64,000 bases of DNA from Rhizobium sp. Leaf306 (GTDB lineage: Bacteria > Pseudomonadota > Alphaproteobacteria > Rhizobiales > Rhizobiaceae), in contig NZ_LMNX01000001.1 in NCBI RefSeq assembly GCF_001423425.1, positions 82,970 through 146,969 on the forward strand. The letters are read 5' to 3'. Shown piece after piece: positions 11,595 to 19,777 of the stretch. Made by a program: the position numbers and the translations under genes. How positions within the stretch are numbered: position 1 is the first letter of the stretch; each line of letters begins with the position of its first letter. Below the pieces are notes generated by a model. The model was not told the DNA's origin and ran no database searches. It saw only the letters and a program-made list of their open reading frames with translations.

Positions 11595-11843
11595 TCAGTT
11601 TATGACCCCGCACCGCGATCTCGTGAGTGTCACGAATTCGCAGGCATAGGCCGTCTTGTCTTTCTGCATGAACACGATCAGCTTCGTGCCGTTGAGTACG
11701 GATGTCTTGATCTCGTATCCCTCGGACAGGAGCGTAGCCATCGACGCCGAACCGCCGCTGACACTCGACAGCGCCTCCTGCGCCTGCGAGACCGCAGGAG
11801 CAGAGAGCACGAGAGCAGCGGCTGCGACGGCGCGAAGCTTCAT
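11595..11843 (-). CDS. Small exported protein inside the nuo operon
   Basis: An 82-residue protein with a clear N-terminal signal peptide ([22 protein letters not shown], cleavage probably after AQA). The mature part is about 60 residues and contains two cysteines that could form a disulfide (YACEF and RCGVIN). Its ATG overlaps the nuoD stop codon (TGATG), so it is translationally coupled to nuoD and co-transcribed with complex I. I do not recognise a named family. Its position suggests a periplasmic role connected with respiration or simple hitch-hiking. Small genes at this place are familiar from rhizobial nuo operons. Confidence 0.85.
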   Translation of the reverse strand: MKLRAVAAAALVLSAPAVSQAQEALSSVSGGSASMATLLSEGYEIKTSVLNGTKLIVFMQKDKTAYACEFVTLTRSRCGVIN

Positions 11844-13033
11844 CAGCGGTCAACCTCACCGAACACGATGTCCAGAGAACCCAACACCGCAGACACGTCC
11901 GCCAGCTGGTGTCCGCGACAGATGAAGTCCATCGCCTGGAGATGTGCATAACCCGGAGCGCGGATCTTGCAGCGGTAGGGCTTGTTGGTGCCATCGGCGA
12001 CCAGGAAAACGCCGAACTCGCCCTTGGGCGCTTCGACGGCCGCGTAAACTTCGCCGGCCGGAACGTGGTAGCCTTCGGTGTAGAGCTTGAAGTGGTGGAT
12101 CAGCGCTTCCATCGAACGCTTCATCTCGCCACGCTTCGGCGGCACGACCTTGCCGTCGGTCGAAGACACTGGGCCGGTCTTTGCGTCGCTGAGCAGACGA
12201 TTGACGCACTGCTTCATGATCTTGCAGGATTCGCGCATCTCGATCATGCGGATCAGGTAGCGGTCGTAGCAATCGCCGTTCTTGCCGATCGGAATATCGA
12301 AGTCGAGGTCGGCGTAGCATTCGTAAGGCTGCGACTTGCGCAGATCCCATGCCGCGCCCGAACCGCGGACCATGACGCCGGAGAAGCCCCAGGCCCATGC
12401 ATCATCGAGACTGACGACGCCGATATCGACGTTGCGCTGCTTGAAAATACGGTTGCCGGTCAGAAGGTCGTCGATGTCGTCGAGCTTTGCCGGGAATTCA
12501 TCGCACCATTGGCCGATGTCTTCGACCAGTTCCACCGGCAGGTCCTGATGGACGCCGCCCGGACGGAAGTACGCCGCATGCATGCGGGCGCCGCAGGCGC
12601 GCTCATAGAACACCATTAGCTTTTCGCGTTCTTCGAAGCCCCAGAGCGGCGGCGTCAGCGCGCCGACGTCCATGGCCTGGGTCGTGACGTTGAGAAGATG
12701 CGAGAGGATACGGCCGATTTCCGAATAGAGAACGCGGATCAGCTGACCGCGGATCGGGATCTCGAGGCCGAGCAGCTTTTCGACCGCGAGCGAATAGGCA
12801 TGCTCCTGGTTCATCGGCGCGACGTAATCGAGCCGGTCGAAATAGGGCAAGGCCTGCAGATAGGTCTTTGTCTCGATCAGCTTTTCGGTGCCGCGATGCA
12901 GGAGGCCGATATGCGGATCGACACGCTCGACGATTTCGCCATCCAGTTCCAGCACCAGACGCAGAACGCCGTGGGCAGCCGGATGCTGCGGACCGAAGTT
13001 GATATTGAAGTTCCGGACGTTGTGTTCCGTCAT
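11843..13033 (-). CDS. nuoD: NADH-quinone oxidoreductase subunit D
   Basis: The 49-kDa subunit of complex I, 396 residues, forming the quinone pocket with NuoB and NuoH. The N-terminal segment [21 protein letters not shown] carries the conserved HPAAHG loop that contacts quinone, and [15 protein letters not shown] follows. The C-terminus [11 protein letters not shown] is the conserved ending. NuoC and NuoD are separate genes here, unlike in E. coli. The ribosome site GGAG overlaps the stop of an 18-codon open frame that ends one base before this start. Confidence 0.98.
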   Translation of the reverse strand: MTEHNVRNFNINFGPQHPAAHGVLRLVLELDGEIVERVDPHIGLLHRGTEKLIETKTYLQALPYFDRLDYVAPMNQEHAYSLAVEKLLGLEIPIRGQLIRVLYSEIGRILSHLLNVTTQAMDVGALTPPLWGFEEREKLMVFYERACGARMHAAYFRPGGVHQDLPVELVEDIGQWCDEFPAKLDDIDDLLTGNRIFKQRNVDIGVVSLDDAWAWGFSGVMVRGSGAAWDLRKSQPYECYADLDFDIPIGKNGDCYDRYLIRMIEMRESCKIMKQCVNRLLSDAKTGPVSSTDGKVVPPKRGEMKRSMEALIHHFKLYTEGYHVPAGEVYAAVEAPKGEFGVFLVADGTNKPYRCKIRAPGYAHLQAMDFICRGHQLADVSAVLGSLDIVFGEVDR

Positions 13034-13267
13034 TTCAGCGCTCCGCGCTTTGGAAAATGGGCAACCGCCCGAAATTCTGCTTCATCGTCATGTCAATCAA
13101 TTCAGACGAACGCCGACCCAGTAGGAACCGATCTTTCAGGGAGTGCAACCATGTTGCTGTTCTCTCCTGATATTTTAGACCGATATCACATTACCACGTC
13201 TAATCGACCCGCCTGCCCGCTCCCTCAACCAAGTCCACCCAACCCGGCAATTACCAAATCAACCGCG

Positions 13268-13870
13268 TCAGGTCTTCGCTTTCTCGTCACCGGGAAGAAC
13301 GTAATCCGTCCCCTCCCAAGGCGACAGGAAATCGAAGTTGCGGAATTCCTGCCGGAGCTCGACCGGTTCGTAGACGACGCGCTTGACGCTGTCGTCGTAG
13401 CGAACCTCGACGAAGCCGGTCGTCGGGAAGTCCTTGCGGAGCGGATGCCCCTCGAAACCGTAATCGGTCAGGATCCGGCGAAGATCCGGGTGACCGGTAA
13501 ACAGGATGCCGTAGAGATCCCATGCCTCGCGTTCGAACCAGTCGGCGCCCGGATAGACCGAGAATGCCGAAGGAACCGGTTCGTCCTCGCCTGTTGCAAC
13601 CTTGATCCGGATACGCAGGTTCCGGTGAGGCGACAGCAGATGGTAGACCACATCGAAACGCTTCGCACGGGCCGGATAATCGACGCCGCAGATATCGATG
13701 AAGCTGATGAAACCGCATTTCGGATCATCACGCAGGAAGGTCAGAAGCTCGATGATGTTGTCGCTGGTGGCAATCAGGTTCAGCTCGCCATAGGACATCA
13801 CCGCGTCTTCGACCAGCGACGAGCGCGATTCGCGAATGTAGGTCGAAAGCTCGCTCAGGGTCTCGGTCAT
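13268..13870 (-). CDS. nuoC: NADH-quinone oxidoreductase subunit C
   Basis: The 30-kDa hydrophilic subunit of complex I, 200 residues, partner of NuoD in the connecting module. The family signature ERETWDLYGI-like segment (here [37 protein letters not shown]) is intact. The start at the second of two adjacent ATGs puts GGAGG five bases upstream, whereas the first ATG would be too close. A 234-base gap follows before nuoD, unusually long for this operon. It holds two tiny open frames. Confidence 0.96.
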   Translation of the reverse strand: MTETLSELSTYIRESRSSLVEDAVMSYGELNLIATSDNIIELLTFLRDDPKCGFISFIDICGVDYPARAKRFDVVYHLLSPHRNLRIRIKVATGEDEPVPSAFSVYPGADWFEREAWDLYGILFTGHPDLRRILTDYGFEGHPLRKDFPTTGFVEVRYDDSVKRVVYEPVELRQEFRNFDFLSPWEGTDYVLPGDEKAKT

Positions 13871-13888
13871 CATATCCTCCTCAAGCCC

Positions 13889-14470
13889 TCAACGCTCGAT
13901 CGTTCCGGTGCGCCGGATCTTCTTCTGCAGCAGGAGCACGCCGTAAAGCAGCGCCTCTGCCGTGGGGGGACAGCCCGGCACGTAGATGTCGATCGGCACG
14001 ATACGGTCGCAACCGCGAACGACGGAATAGGAATAGTGATAATACCCACCGCCGTTTGCGCATGATCCCATCGAGATGACGTAACGTGGCTCCGGCATCT
14101 GGTCATAGACCTTGCGAAGCGCAGGCGCCATCTTGTTGGTCAGCGTTCCCGCCACGATCATCACGTCCGACTGGCGCGGCGAAGCGCGTGGCGCAAAGCC
14201 GAAACGCTCGACGTCATAACGCGGCATGGAAAGCTGCATCATTTCGACGGCGCAGCAGGCCAGACCGAACGTCATCCACATCAGCGAGCCCGTACGGGCC
14301 CAGTTGATCAGTTCGTCGGTCGACGTGACAAGAAAGCCCTTGTCGGCGAGCTCATTGTTGATCTCGCCAAAGAACGCGTCGTCGCTGCCAATCGGCTTGC
14401 CGGTATTCGGGTCGATAATACCCTTGGACTTCGGCGCGACGAGAGTTGTGCCGCTATCGACTACTCCCAT
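13889..14470 (-). CDS. nuoB: NADH-quinone oxidoreductase subunit B
   Basis: The subunit of complex I that holds cluster N2, the last iron-sulfur centre before quinone; 193 residues. The adjacent cysteines in [11 protein letters not shown] and the further cysteines in [12 protein letters not shown] and [11 protein letters not shown] are the four N2 ligands. The start at [10 protein letters not shown] is preceded by AGGAGC, and its ATG lies ten bases inside the end of nuoA, so the two genes overlap. An upstream in-frame ATG would lie in the ribosome site and is unlikely. Confidence 0.97.
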   Translation of the reverse strand: MGVVDSGTTLVAPKSKGIIDPNTGKPIGSDDAFFGEINNELADKGFLVTSTDELINWARTGSLMWMTFGLACCAVEMMQLSMPRYDVERFGFAPRASPRQSDVMIVAGTLTNKMAPALRKVYDQMPEPRYVISMGSCANGGGYYHYSYSVVRGCDRIVPIDIYVPGCPPTAEALLYGVLLLQKKIRRTGTIER

Positions 14471-14826
14471 TCCAGCGCTCCTTTTTTCCATTCGTAGATA
14501 AAGCCGATCGTGAGGACACCCAGGAACACCATCATGGACCAGAAGCCGAACCAGCCGATTTCACCGAAGGACACAGCCCAAGGGAACAGGAAGGCAACTT
14601 CGAGGTCGAAAATGATGAACAGAATCGACACGAGATAGAAGCGGATGTCGAACTTCATGCGGGCATCGTCGAAGGCATTGAAGCCGCATTCGTAGGCAGA
14701 AAGCTTTTCCGAATCAGGCGCCTTGTAGGCAACGGCGAAAGGCGCGATGAGAAGCGCCAGACCGATCACCAAGGATATACCGATGAAGATCGCGATCGGG
14801 ACGTAGGAAGTGAGGAGTTCACTCAT
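14461..14826 (-). CDS. nuoA: NADH-quinone oxidoreductase subunit A
   Basis: The first gene of the complex I operon, encoding a three-helix membrane subunit of 121 residues that starts [12 protein letters not shown]. The conserved loop [25 protein letters not shown], with the redox-sensitive cysteine near the quinone gate, is present. The open frame continues 68 codons upstream, but that part has no family character and overlaps the promoter region. The start at 14826 gives the normal length. Confidence 0.97.
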   Translation of the reverse strand: MSELLTSYVPIAIFIGISLVIGLALLIAPFAVAYKAPDSEKLSAYECGFNAFDDARMKFDIRFYLVSILFIIFDLEVAFLFPWAVSFGEIGWFGFWSMMVFLGVLTIGFIYEWKKGALEWE

Positions 14827-15201
14827 GATATTCGATCCCTGCTTGCCTTTAGCGCCGGGCGACGCTCGAACATGAATTCGACAAGCGTACGTGCATTGCA
14901 ACAAGGCGTGACTAGCGCAGCGTGAGGAAAGGCGCAAGCCCTTTGAGTCCCCCTCACCTACCAATAATACTCCACTGGAAAACACCAGTTCGTTCGCCAA
15001 CAAATCAGTACCCGACATGTTCCCGGCCAAGGGTCTGCCGACGGTCTTCTAACGATGGAGTTTCATTCAGGAATAGCGATTCGAGAGGCGCGGCGGACGG
15101 ACGTTGCAACTCTCAGCGCGACAGGTGGGTTCGACGACCCGATCATTCCCCATCCCGGTGAGGATAGAGACGCTTGATCAGTTTGGAGGAAAGAAAGTAA
15201 A
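14827..15201. other. Intergenic region upstream of nuoA
   Basis: These 375 bases separate nuoA from the tRNA-Asp pair. Apart from the tentative promoter near 14909-14937 and a short imperfect inverted repeat near 14970 I see no gene. The open frames crossing it show no family character. Confidence 0.6.
14909..14937 (-). promoter_or_regulatory. Candidate sigma-70 promoter of the nuo operon
   Basis: On the minus strand TTGCGC and TAGTCA are separated by exactly 17 bases, about 80 bases before nuoA. The -35 element is preceded by C, as in the rhizobial CTTGAC consensus, but the -10 element is a poor match, so the call is tentative. Confidence 0.35.
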
Positions 15202-15278
15202 TGGCGCGAGTGACGGGGCTCGAACCCGCGACCTCCGGCGTGACAGGCCGGCACTCTAACCAACTGAGCTACACCCGC
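15202..15278 (-). tRNA. tRNA-Asp (anticodon GTC), downstream copy
   Basis: Read on the minus strand, this folds as a complete cloverleaf. The acceptor stem GCGGGTG pairs with CACTCGC (one G-U), the D arm is AGCTCAGTTGGTTAGAGT, the anticodon loop is CTGTCAC with anticodon GTC, and the T arm contains GGTTCGAGCCC. The 3' CCA is encoded. It is identical to the copy at 15337-15413, and the two are separated by 58 bases. Confidence 0.97.
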
Positions 15279-15336
15279 GCATATTGCCGACTTTACGGCG
15301 CCGCATCATTTGGACACGACGTTCGAGGAAGAAGAA

Positions 15337-15413
15337 TGGCGCGAGTGACGGGGCTCGAACCCGCGACCTCCGGCGTGACAGGCCGGCACTCTAACCAACT
15401 GAGCTACACCCGC
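15337..15413 (-). tRNA. tRNA-Asp (anticodon GTC), upstream copy
   Basis: An identical 77-base copy of the tRNA-Asp at 15202-15278, with encoded CCA and the same acceptor, anticodon and T-arm sequences. The pair is probably one tandem transcription unit read leftward toward nuoA. Confidence 0.97.
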
Positions 15414-15692
15414 ACATTTCTTCAGAAACTTTCGTCTCTCACCAGGCAGCCTCGACTGCTCGGTTGGCCGCTTCCTAAGAGGTTCGACGGGAGGTGTCAA
15501 GCAAGTTTGAAGACAAAATAATGACGCCACTCACTTTCCCACATCGAGGCCCGTGGTTTGTCGTTAAGAACCCTTATCTGCCACGGATTTTGTCGAAAAT
15601 TCAAAAAAATGTCGTCAAAGCTCTTGCGGTTTTCGCGCGATCCGCATAGATCACGGCCACCGAAGCGGCAGACTAAACGGTCTGCAGTTTAG

Positions 15693-15768
15693 GGGCGATT
15701 AGCTCAGTTGGTAGAGCGCCTCGTTTACACCGAGGATGTCGGCGGTTCGAGTCCGTCATCGCCCACCA
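15693..15768 (+). tRNA. tRNA-Val (anticodon TAC)
   Basis: A complete cloverleaf on the plus strand. The acceptor GGGCGAT pairs with ATCGCCC, the anticodon stem CCTCG pairs with CGAGG around the loop TTTACAC (anticodon TAC, valine), the T arm contains GGTTCGAGTCC, and CCA is encoded. It is divergent from the tRNA-Asp pair. Confidence 0.97.
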
Positions 15769-16178
15769 TTCTTCGGCCTTCCCTACCAGATAATTTCCGT
15801 AGAATGCTCTCTCGCTGATAATGGCACATGTTTGCCCATCACTGCCTTTTGGACGATTGCGTTGACCGGAAGTAGGCGGCGGCTCTAAGCGGCTCATCCG
15901 CTCCGACAGAATACTGCGCGACATCAACGCCAGGTTCCAACCGATTCGTTATCCAGTCTCAATTATTCGATCACGGGCAAATGACGTTGGCGAGCTACAC
16001 AATTGTGGTTTGCATCGCTGAGGGGCTAGGTTGCAAAAGACTGTCGGCCTGCACGACTATACGCGTTGTAGCATTTGGACGGCCGGCGAACACTCTCCGG
16101 TCTCCTGTTTTGTACGCCTGTCCGGCAGCACTTCAACCGGGACTGGCGCAGAGGCGAGCGGCATGCCATTGTCCCGCC
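15769..16178. other. Gene-poor stretch after tRNA-Val
   Basis: About 410 bases with no open frame that I can support. I also see no clear terminator after the tRNA and no repeat. Confidence 0.6.
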
Positions 16179-16307
16179 ATGAAAGCTGCCGCTGTCGCCT
16201 TTATTCTGCTCTCCTGCTGCGCCGTCTTCGTCGGCGGCATAGAGCTGTTCAAATATCGCCAAGGGGTCAAGCAACTCGCGGCGACCTACGCGCAGAGGCA
16301 GCCTTAG
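16179..16307 (+). CDS. Possible 42-residue membrane peptide
   Basis: A short open frame starting MKAAAVAFILLSCCAVFVGG, followed by a hydrophilic tail ending YAQRQP. The first 22 residues would form one membrane helix or an uncleaved signal. No good ribosome site precedes the ATG, and the frame is open for a long way upstream with no family character, so the gene is uncertain. It converges on the better supported small gene at 16350-16502. Confidence 0.3.
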   Translation: MKAAAVAFILLSCCAVFVGGIELFKYRQGVKQLAATYAQRQP

Positions 16308-16349
16308 CAACAGCGCAGAAGCTCTCGTGCACTCGAAGCTCTTACCGGT

Positions 16350-16502
16350 TCAATCAAAGATGCTGAGTCGTTTGCTGATGTTCAGGTTCGGCATCACGCC
16401 GTAAGCCTGGCTGGTCCTGTAGGTGGTCTGCAGACAATAGTATGCGAAAATCCACAGGAAAAGGCTTGCCATAATCGAGATGGCAACGATCTGTATCCGC
16501 AT
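16350..16502 (-). CDS. Small single-helix membrane protein (50 aa)
   Basis: A 50-residue open frame starting MRIQIVAISIMASLFLWIFA. One membrane helix takes up roughly residues 3-25, and a polar tail ends KRLSIFD. A purine-rich GGGAGGGAAATAA directly upstream is a strong ribosome site, which is the main reason to call it. It diverges from the phosphatase gene at 16766. No function can be assigned. Confidence 0.6.
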   Translation of the reverse strand: MRIQIVAISIMASLFLWIFAYYCLQTTYRTSQAYGVMPNLNISKRLSIFD

Positions 16503-16765
16503 TTATTTCCCTCCCCCAGCTCCTCCCCTCGATAGTGTTTCAAAATAAAACAACTGTCCATAGCAGCACGACGACTTGGTGCAGTGCAGCATTATATTTT
16601 GCGGAGCGCCGGTTTATACTTTCTCATACTGCAGCGGAGGTGCAGCAGCATCGGGATCGTTGAACGGTTTGCAACGAGATCCGAAAGGGCTTGTTAAACG
16701 TCCATTAGGGGCACATTTCCCATTGTGTTCTCACGTTCTCTCTCATTCTCGAAACGAACGGTATC

Positions 16766-17557
16766 ATGCGCAAGGTCATAGGGTGGCTCACCCAGAAACG
16801 TTCCAGCCAGGGGAGCGTCCCACGTCCCCGTCGGCGTATCGACCTTGGCGTAGACGCGCCGACCTATCCGATCTACGCGATCGGCGACGTGCATGGCTGC
16901 CTGGAGCTCCTCAAGGAAGCCGAGGCGAAGATCGCCCGCGACATCGAAGAAACGCGCCGTGCGGGCGTGGTGGTTCTTCTCGGCGACTATGTGGACCGCG
17001 GCCCGGCATCCTCGGGTGTTCTCGACTATCTGATCAAGCCGAGCGAATACGGTCTGCGCCGAATGCCGCTATGCGGAAACCATGACGATGTGTTCCGCCT
17101 CTTCCTCGATGATCCGGAGACGCATGGCGAATGGCTGAGCCTTGGCGGAGAGCAGACGCTGGCGTCCTACGGGCTCGACGTGCATGACCAAAACTTTCGC
17201 CAGCGCAGCCGCAGTGGCACGCTGAAGCAGCTGCTGGCTGAAGTCGTGCCCGACGCGCACCGCCAGTTCCTCACCGATTTGCCGATCAGCATGAAGGTCG
17301 GACAACTCCTGTTCGTCCACGCCGGCATTCGGCCGGGTGTCGCGTTGAAAGACCAGGAGGAGGCTGACCTGATGTGGATCCGCGATCCATTCCTTGCGAA
17401 AGGACCGAACCTGCCATCCACCTTCGTGATCCACGGCCACACGCCGCAGACTGAGCCCTCGCTCGGACCGAACAGAATCGGCATCGATACCGGGGCATTT
17501 TATTCGGGCAAGCTGACGATCTTGAGGATTGCGGGCGAAGAGACGCGGTTTATCTAG
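16766..17557 (+). CDS. PPP-family serine/threonine-type metallophosphatase
   Basis: A 263-residue calcineurin-like phosphoesterase of the PPP class, related to bacteriophage lambda phosphatase and bacterial PrpA/PrpB. The metal-binding motifs are complete: GDVHG at residues 40-44, GDYVDRG at 73-79, GNHD at 104-107, then HAGIRPG and HGHTPQ. It probably hydrolyses phosphoproteins or diadenosine polyphosphates in the cytosol; the sequence alone does not decide which. It is transcribed alone, and its stop codon overlaps that of rkpH on the other strand (CTAG). Confidence 0.88.
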   Translation: MRKVIGWLTQKRSSQGSVPRPRRRIDLGVDAPTYPIYAIGDVHGCLELLKEAEAKIARDIEETRRAGVVVLLGDYVDRGPASSGVLDYLIKPSEYGLRRMPLCGNHDDVFRLFLDDPETHGEWLSLGGEQTLASYGLDVHDQNFRQRSRSGTLKQLLAEVVPDAHRQFLTDLPISMKVGQLLFVHAGIRPGVALKDQEEADLMWIRDPFLAKGPNLPSTFVIHGHTPQTEPSLGPNRIGIDTGAFYSGKLTILRIAGEETRFI

Positions 17558-18327
17558 CGACGTCTGGAAAACCAGGCCGCCACGAACGGCTTCACCAGTG
17601 GACCGAACAGGCCAAGGCCAGTAATGGAAAAGCCGAAATAGACTTTCTTCGACCGCCGATCGATGCCGCGAACGATCTTTTCGGCAACGGCATTCGCCTT
17701 CCACGGCGGCGCGGCACCCATCAGAGCCCGTGCCTGCGCCGGGCGTTTGGCGAGTTCCCTCTCAAACTGCGGCGTTTCGGTATCCGGCGGGAAGCACAGC
17801 GCTATGGTGACGCCATCTCCAACCGACTCAGCCTGGAGGGCCTCGGCGAAGCCCGTGAGCGCCGACTTGGAGGCACAATAAGCTGTGTAGCCGGGTATGC
17901 CGATCAGTGCCGCACCCGAGGACACGATCATGATTGCGCCCTGCCCGCGGCTCTTCATGCCCGCGTAGACTGCGCGTACGGCATTCGCCGTACCGAGCAG
18001 GTTGACGTCAATCTGGAGGGAAAAGTCGCTCTGCGATTGCTGGTCGAAAAATCCCGGCTCTACCATCCCGGCCGAGGCTACAAGAACGTCGCACGGTCCG
18101 AATGCGGCCTCGCAGGCATCAACAGCACGCGAGATCTCGCTATCGTTTGCGACATCCGCGTTTTCGCATCTGATGTCAGCCTTGACGGTACTGCGGAGGT
18201 CGACAACAGCGCTTTCAAGCATTGCCGCCGTGCGCGCGATGATCGATACGCGCGCACCCCGGCATGCGTAGATCCGCGCCACTTCGAGTCCGATGCCGCT
18301 TGATCCACCTGTTACGATCACGTGCAT
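17554..18327 (-). CDS. rkpH: RkpH-like short-chain dehydrogenase/reductase
   Basis: A 257-residue NAD(P)H-dependent SDR. The cofactor motif TGGSSGIG is at the N-terminus. The catalytic set is Ser in VSSGAAL and Tyr-x3-Lys in YTAYCASKSA. The overall pattern resembles 3-ketodihydrosphingosine reductases. A hydrophobic and basic C-terminal stretch (FGFSITGLGLFGPLVKPFVA) may associate with membrane. In Sinorhizobium meliloti, rkpH belongs to the rkp-1 region needed for K-antigen capsule production. I chose the start at MHVIVTGG, 16 bases after rkpG; a start 17 codons earlier would overlap rkpG. The likely role is to reduce the keto product of RkpG. Confidence 0.85.
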   Translation of the reverse strand: MHVIVTGGSSGIGLEVARIYACRGARVSIIARTAAMLESAVVDLRSTVKADIRCENADVANDSEISRAVDACEAAFGPCDVLVASAGMVEPGFFDQQSQSDFSLQIDVNLLGTANAVRAVYAGMKSRGQGAIMIVSSGAALIGIPGYTAYCASKSALTGFAEALQAESVGDGVTIALCFPPDTETPQFERELAKRPAQARALMGAAPPWKANAVAEKIVRGIDRRSKKVYFGFSITGLGLFGPLVKPFVAAWFSRRR

Positions 18328-18343
18328 CGTCGTCGCCACCGGC

Positions 18344-19777
18344 TCAGGTGTTGTCAGGCGACTGGAGAAGCGGCGCAAGCTGCATCAGTTTTTCCGGGCT
18401 GAGAGAGGCAAGACCAAAATTCCTGTCCTGCAGGTCCTTCAGGCGTCTTGCGGTCGATTCCACCGCATGGCGAATCTGCTCTTCCGTATGGTCGCTGGTG
18501 ATAAAGAATCGCAACCGGGCCATGCCTTCCGGGACGGCGGGATGAATGATCGGCAAAGCGTTGACGCCATCTTCCAGCAATTCGTTCGACAGCTGGATGG
18601 AGCGAAGCGAATCACCGACGAGGATCGGCACGACGGAGAAGCCGAGGCTCAATCCTGTGTCGAGACCGGCTTCCCGGGCGAGCTTCAAAAACAGCGAACC
18701 GTTCCGGTGCAACTGCTCGGCCCGATCCGGTTCCTCGCGCAGAATATCGAGGGCCGTGGCTGCAGCCGTTGCCAGAACCGGCGCAAGCCCGACGCTGTAG
18801 ACGAAACCGCCCGCTTCTGCCTTGAGGATGTCAGCCAGCGCCCGGCTACCGGCGATATATCCGCCGCAGCTCGATGTCGTCTTTGACAGGGTGCCCATCC
18901 AGATATCGACGCTCTTCGGGTCGATATCAAAATGTTCAAACGAGCCGCGACCGGTCTTGCCGAGAACGCCGAGGGAATGGGCCTCGTCGACCATCAGCCA
19001 GAAGCCGTACCGATTGCGCAGCTCGATCAGGCGCGGCAGGTCGGCGATGTCGCCATCCATCGAATAGACGCCCTCGACAATCACGAGCACGCGCCGGAAA
19101 TCGCCGGCGAGCGTGTTGAGCACCGTCTCAAGATTATCGACGTCATTGTGCTTGAACAGGCGCCGCGTGGCGCCGGAAAGCTTGATGCCGGCCAGCGCGC
19201 TGTTGTGGATGAATTCGTCGTGGATGACGAGGTCCTTGGGGCCGACGACACAGCTGATTGCCGCAACGTTGGTAAGGTAGCCGCTGACGAAACAGACTGC
19301 AGCATCAACGCCGTAAACGCTGGCAAGCTTTTCTTCGAGTTCCGCATGCACCGGGCGCTCGCCTGCGACCAGACGGCTGGCGGAGGCAGAAATGCCGAAA
19401 CGATCGATCGCAGCCTTGGCGGCTTCGGTCACCCTCGGGTCCGTGTTGGTACCGAGATAGTCGTAGGAAGCAAAATTCGCATAGACTTCCCCGTCCATGG
19501 TCGTCGTCGCGCCGGCGGCTTCGTCGTGCGAGCGATAGAACGGGTTGTCGACGCCGATGATTTCGCTCGCCTTGCGCTGCACCATGACCCGTTGATATTC
19601 GGGCAAGGCGTCAAAGCCGACCGGAGGGCGGGCCGGTTGCTGCGGCTGTGCATTGAGCCGCGTCGTGCGATTGCGCCCGACGTTTTCGTTGGCCTTGCGC
19701 ATCTGGTCGATAAAATTGCCCTTCCCCCCAAGGCTCAGCTTGGAGGGCCGGGTTTCATCCGAACTGCTGTCTGTCAC
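18344..19777 (-). CDS. rkpG: RkpG-like alpha-oxoamine synthase (PLP enzyme)
   Basis: A 477-residue PLP-dependent enzyme of the AONS/serine palmitoyltransferase/KBL family. About 60 N-terminal residues precede the core. Core motifs include NFASYDYLG, SASRLVAGERPVHAELE, VDEAHSLG (PLP aspartate near 264) and TLSKT with the Schiff-base lysine near 299. Such enzymes condense an acyl thioester with an amino acid, losing CO2. It starts with GTG, which overlaps the rkpA stop (GTGA), so coupling is tight and RkpG probably takes the acyl chain from the RkpA carrier domain. The donor amino acid cannot be read from sequence. Confidence 0.88.
   Translation of the reverse strand: MTDSSSDETRPSKLSLGGKGNFIDQMRKANENVGRNRTTRLNAQPQQPARPPVGFDALPEYQRVMVQRKASEIIGVDNPFYRSHDEAAGATTTMDGEVYANFASYDYLGTNTDPRVTEAAKAAIDRFGISASASRLVAGERPVHAELEEKLASVYGVDAAVCFVSGYLTNVAAISCVVGPKDLVIHDEFIHNSALAGIKLSGATRRLFKHNDVDNLETVLNTLAGDFRRVLVIVEGVYSMDGDIADLPRLIELRNRYGFWLMVDEAHSLGVLGKTGRGSFEHFDIDPKSVDIWMGTLSKTTSSCGGYIAGSRALADILKAEAGGFVYSVGLAPVLATAAATALDILREEPDRAEQLHRNGSLFLKLAREAGLDTGLSLGFSVVPILVGDSLRSIQLSNELLEDGVNALPIIHPAVPEGMARLRFFITSDHTEEQIRHAVESTARRLKDLQDRNFGLASLSPEKLMQLAPLLQSPDNT

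Noticed and set aside
15202..15413. Integration site or mobile element scar at the duplicated tRNA-Asp
   Set aside because: Both copies are complete with encoded CCA, the spacer is only 58 bases, and there is no integrase or direct repeat; ordinary tandem duplication is sufficient.
15063..15530. Open frames covering the two tRNA-Asp genes
   Set aside because: They contain translated tRNA sequence (for example VAQLVRVPACHAGGRGFEPRH), a well-known annotation artefact.
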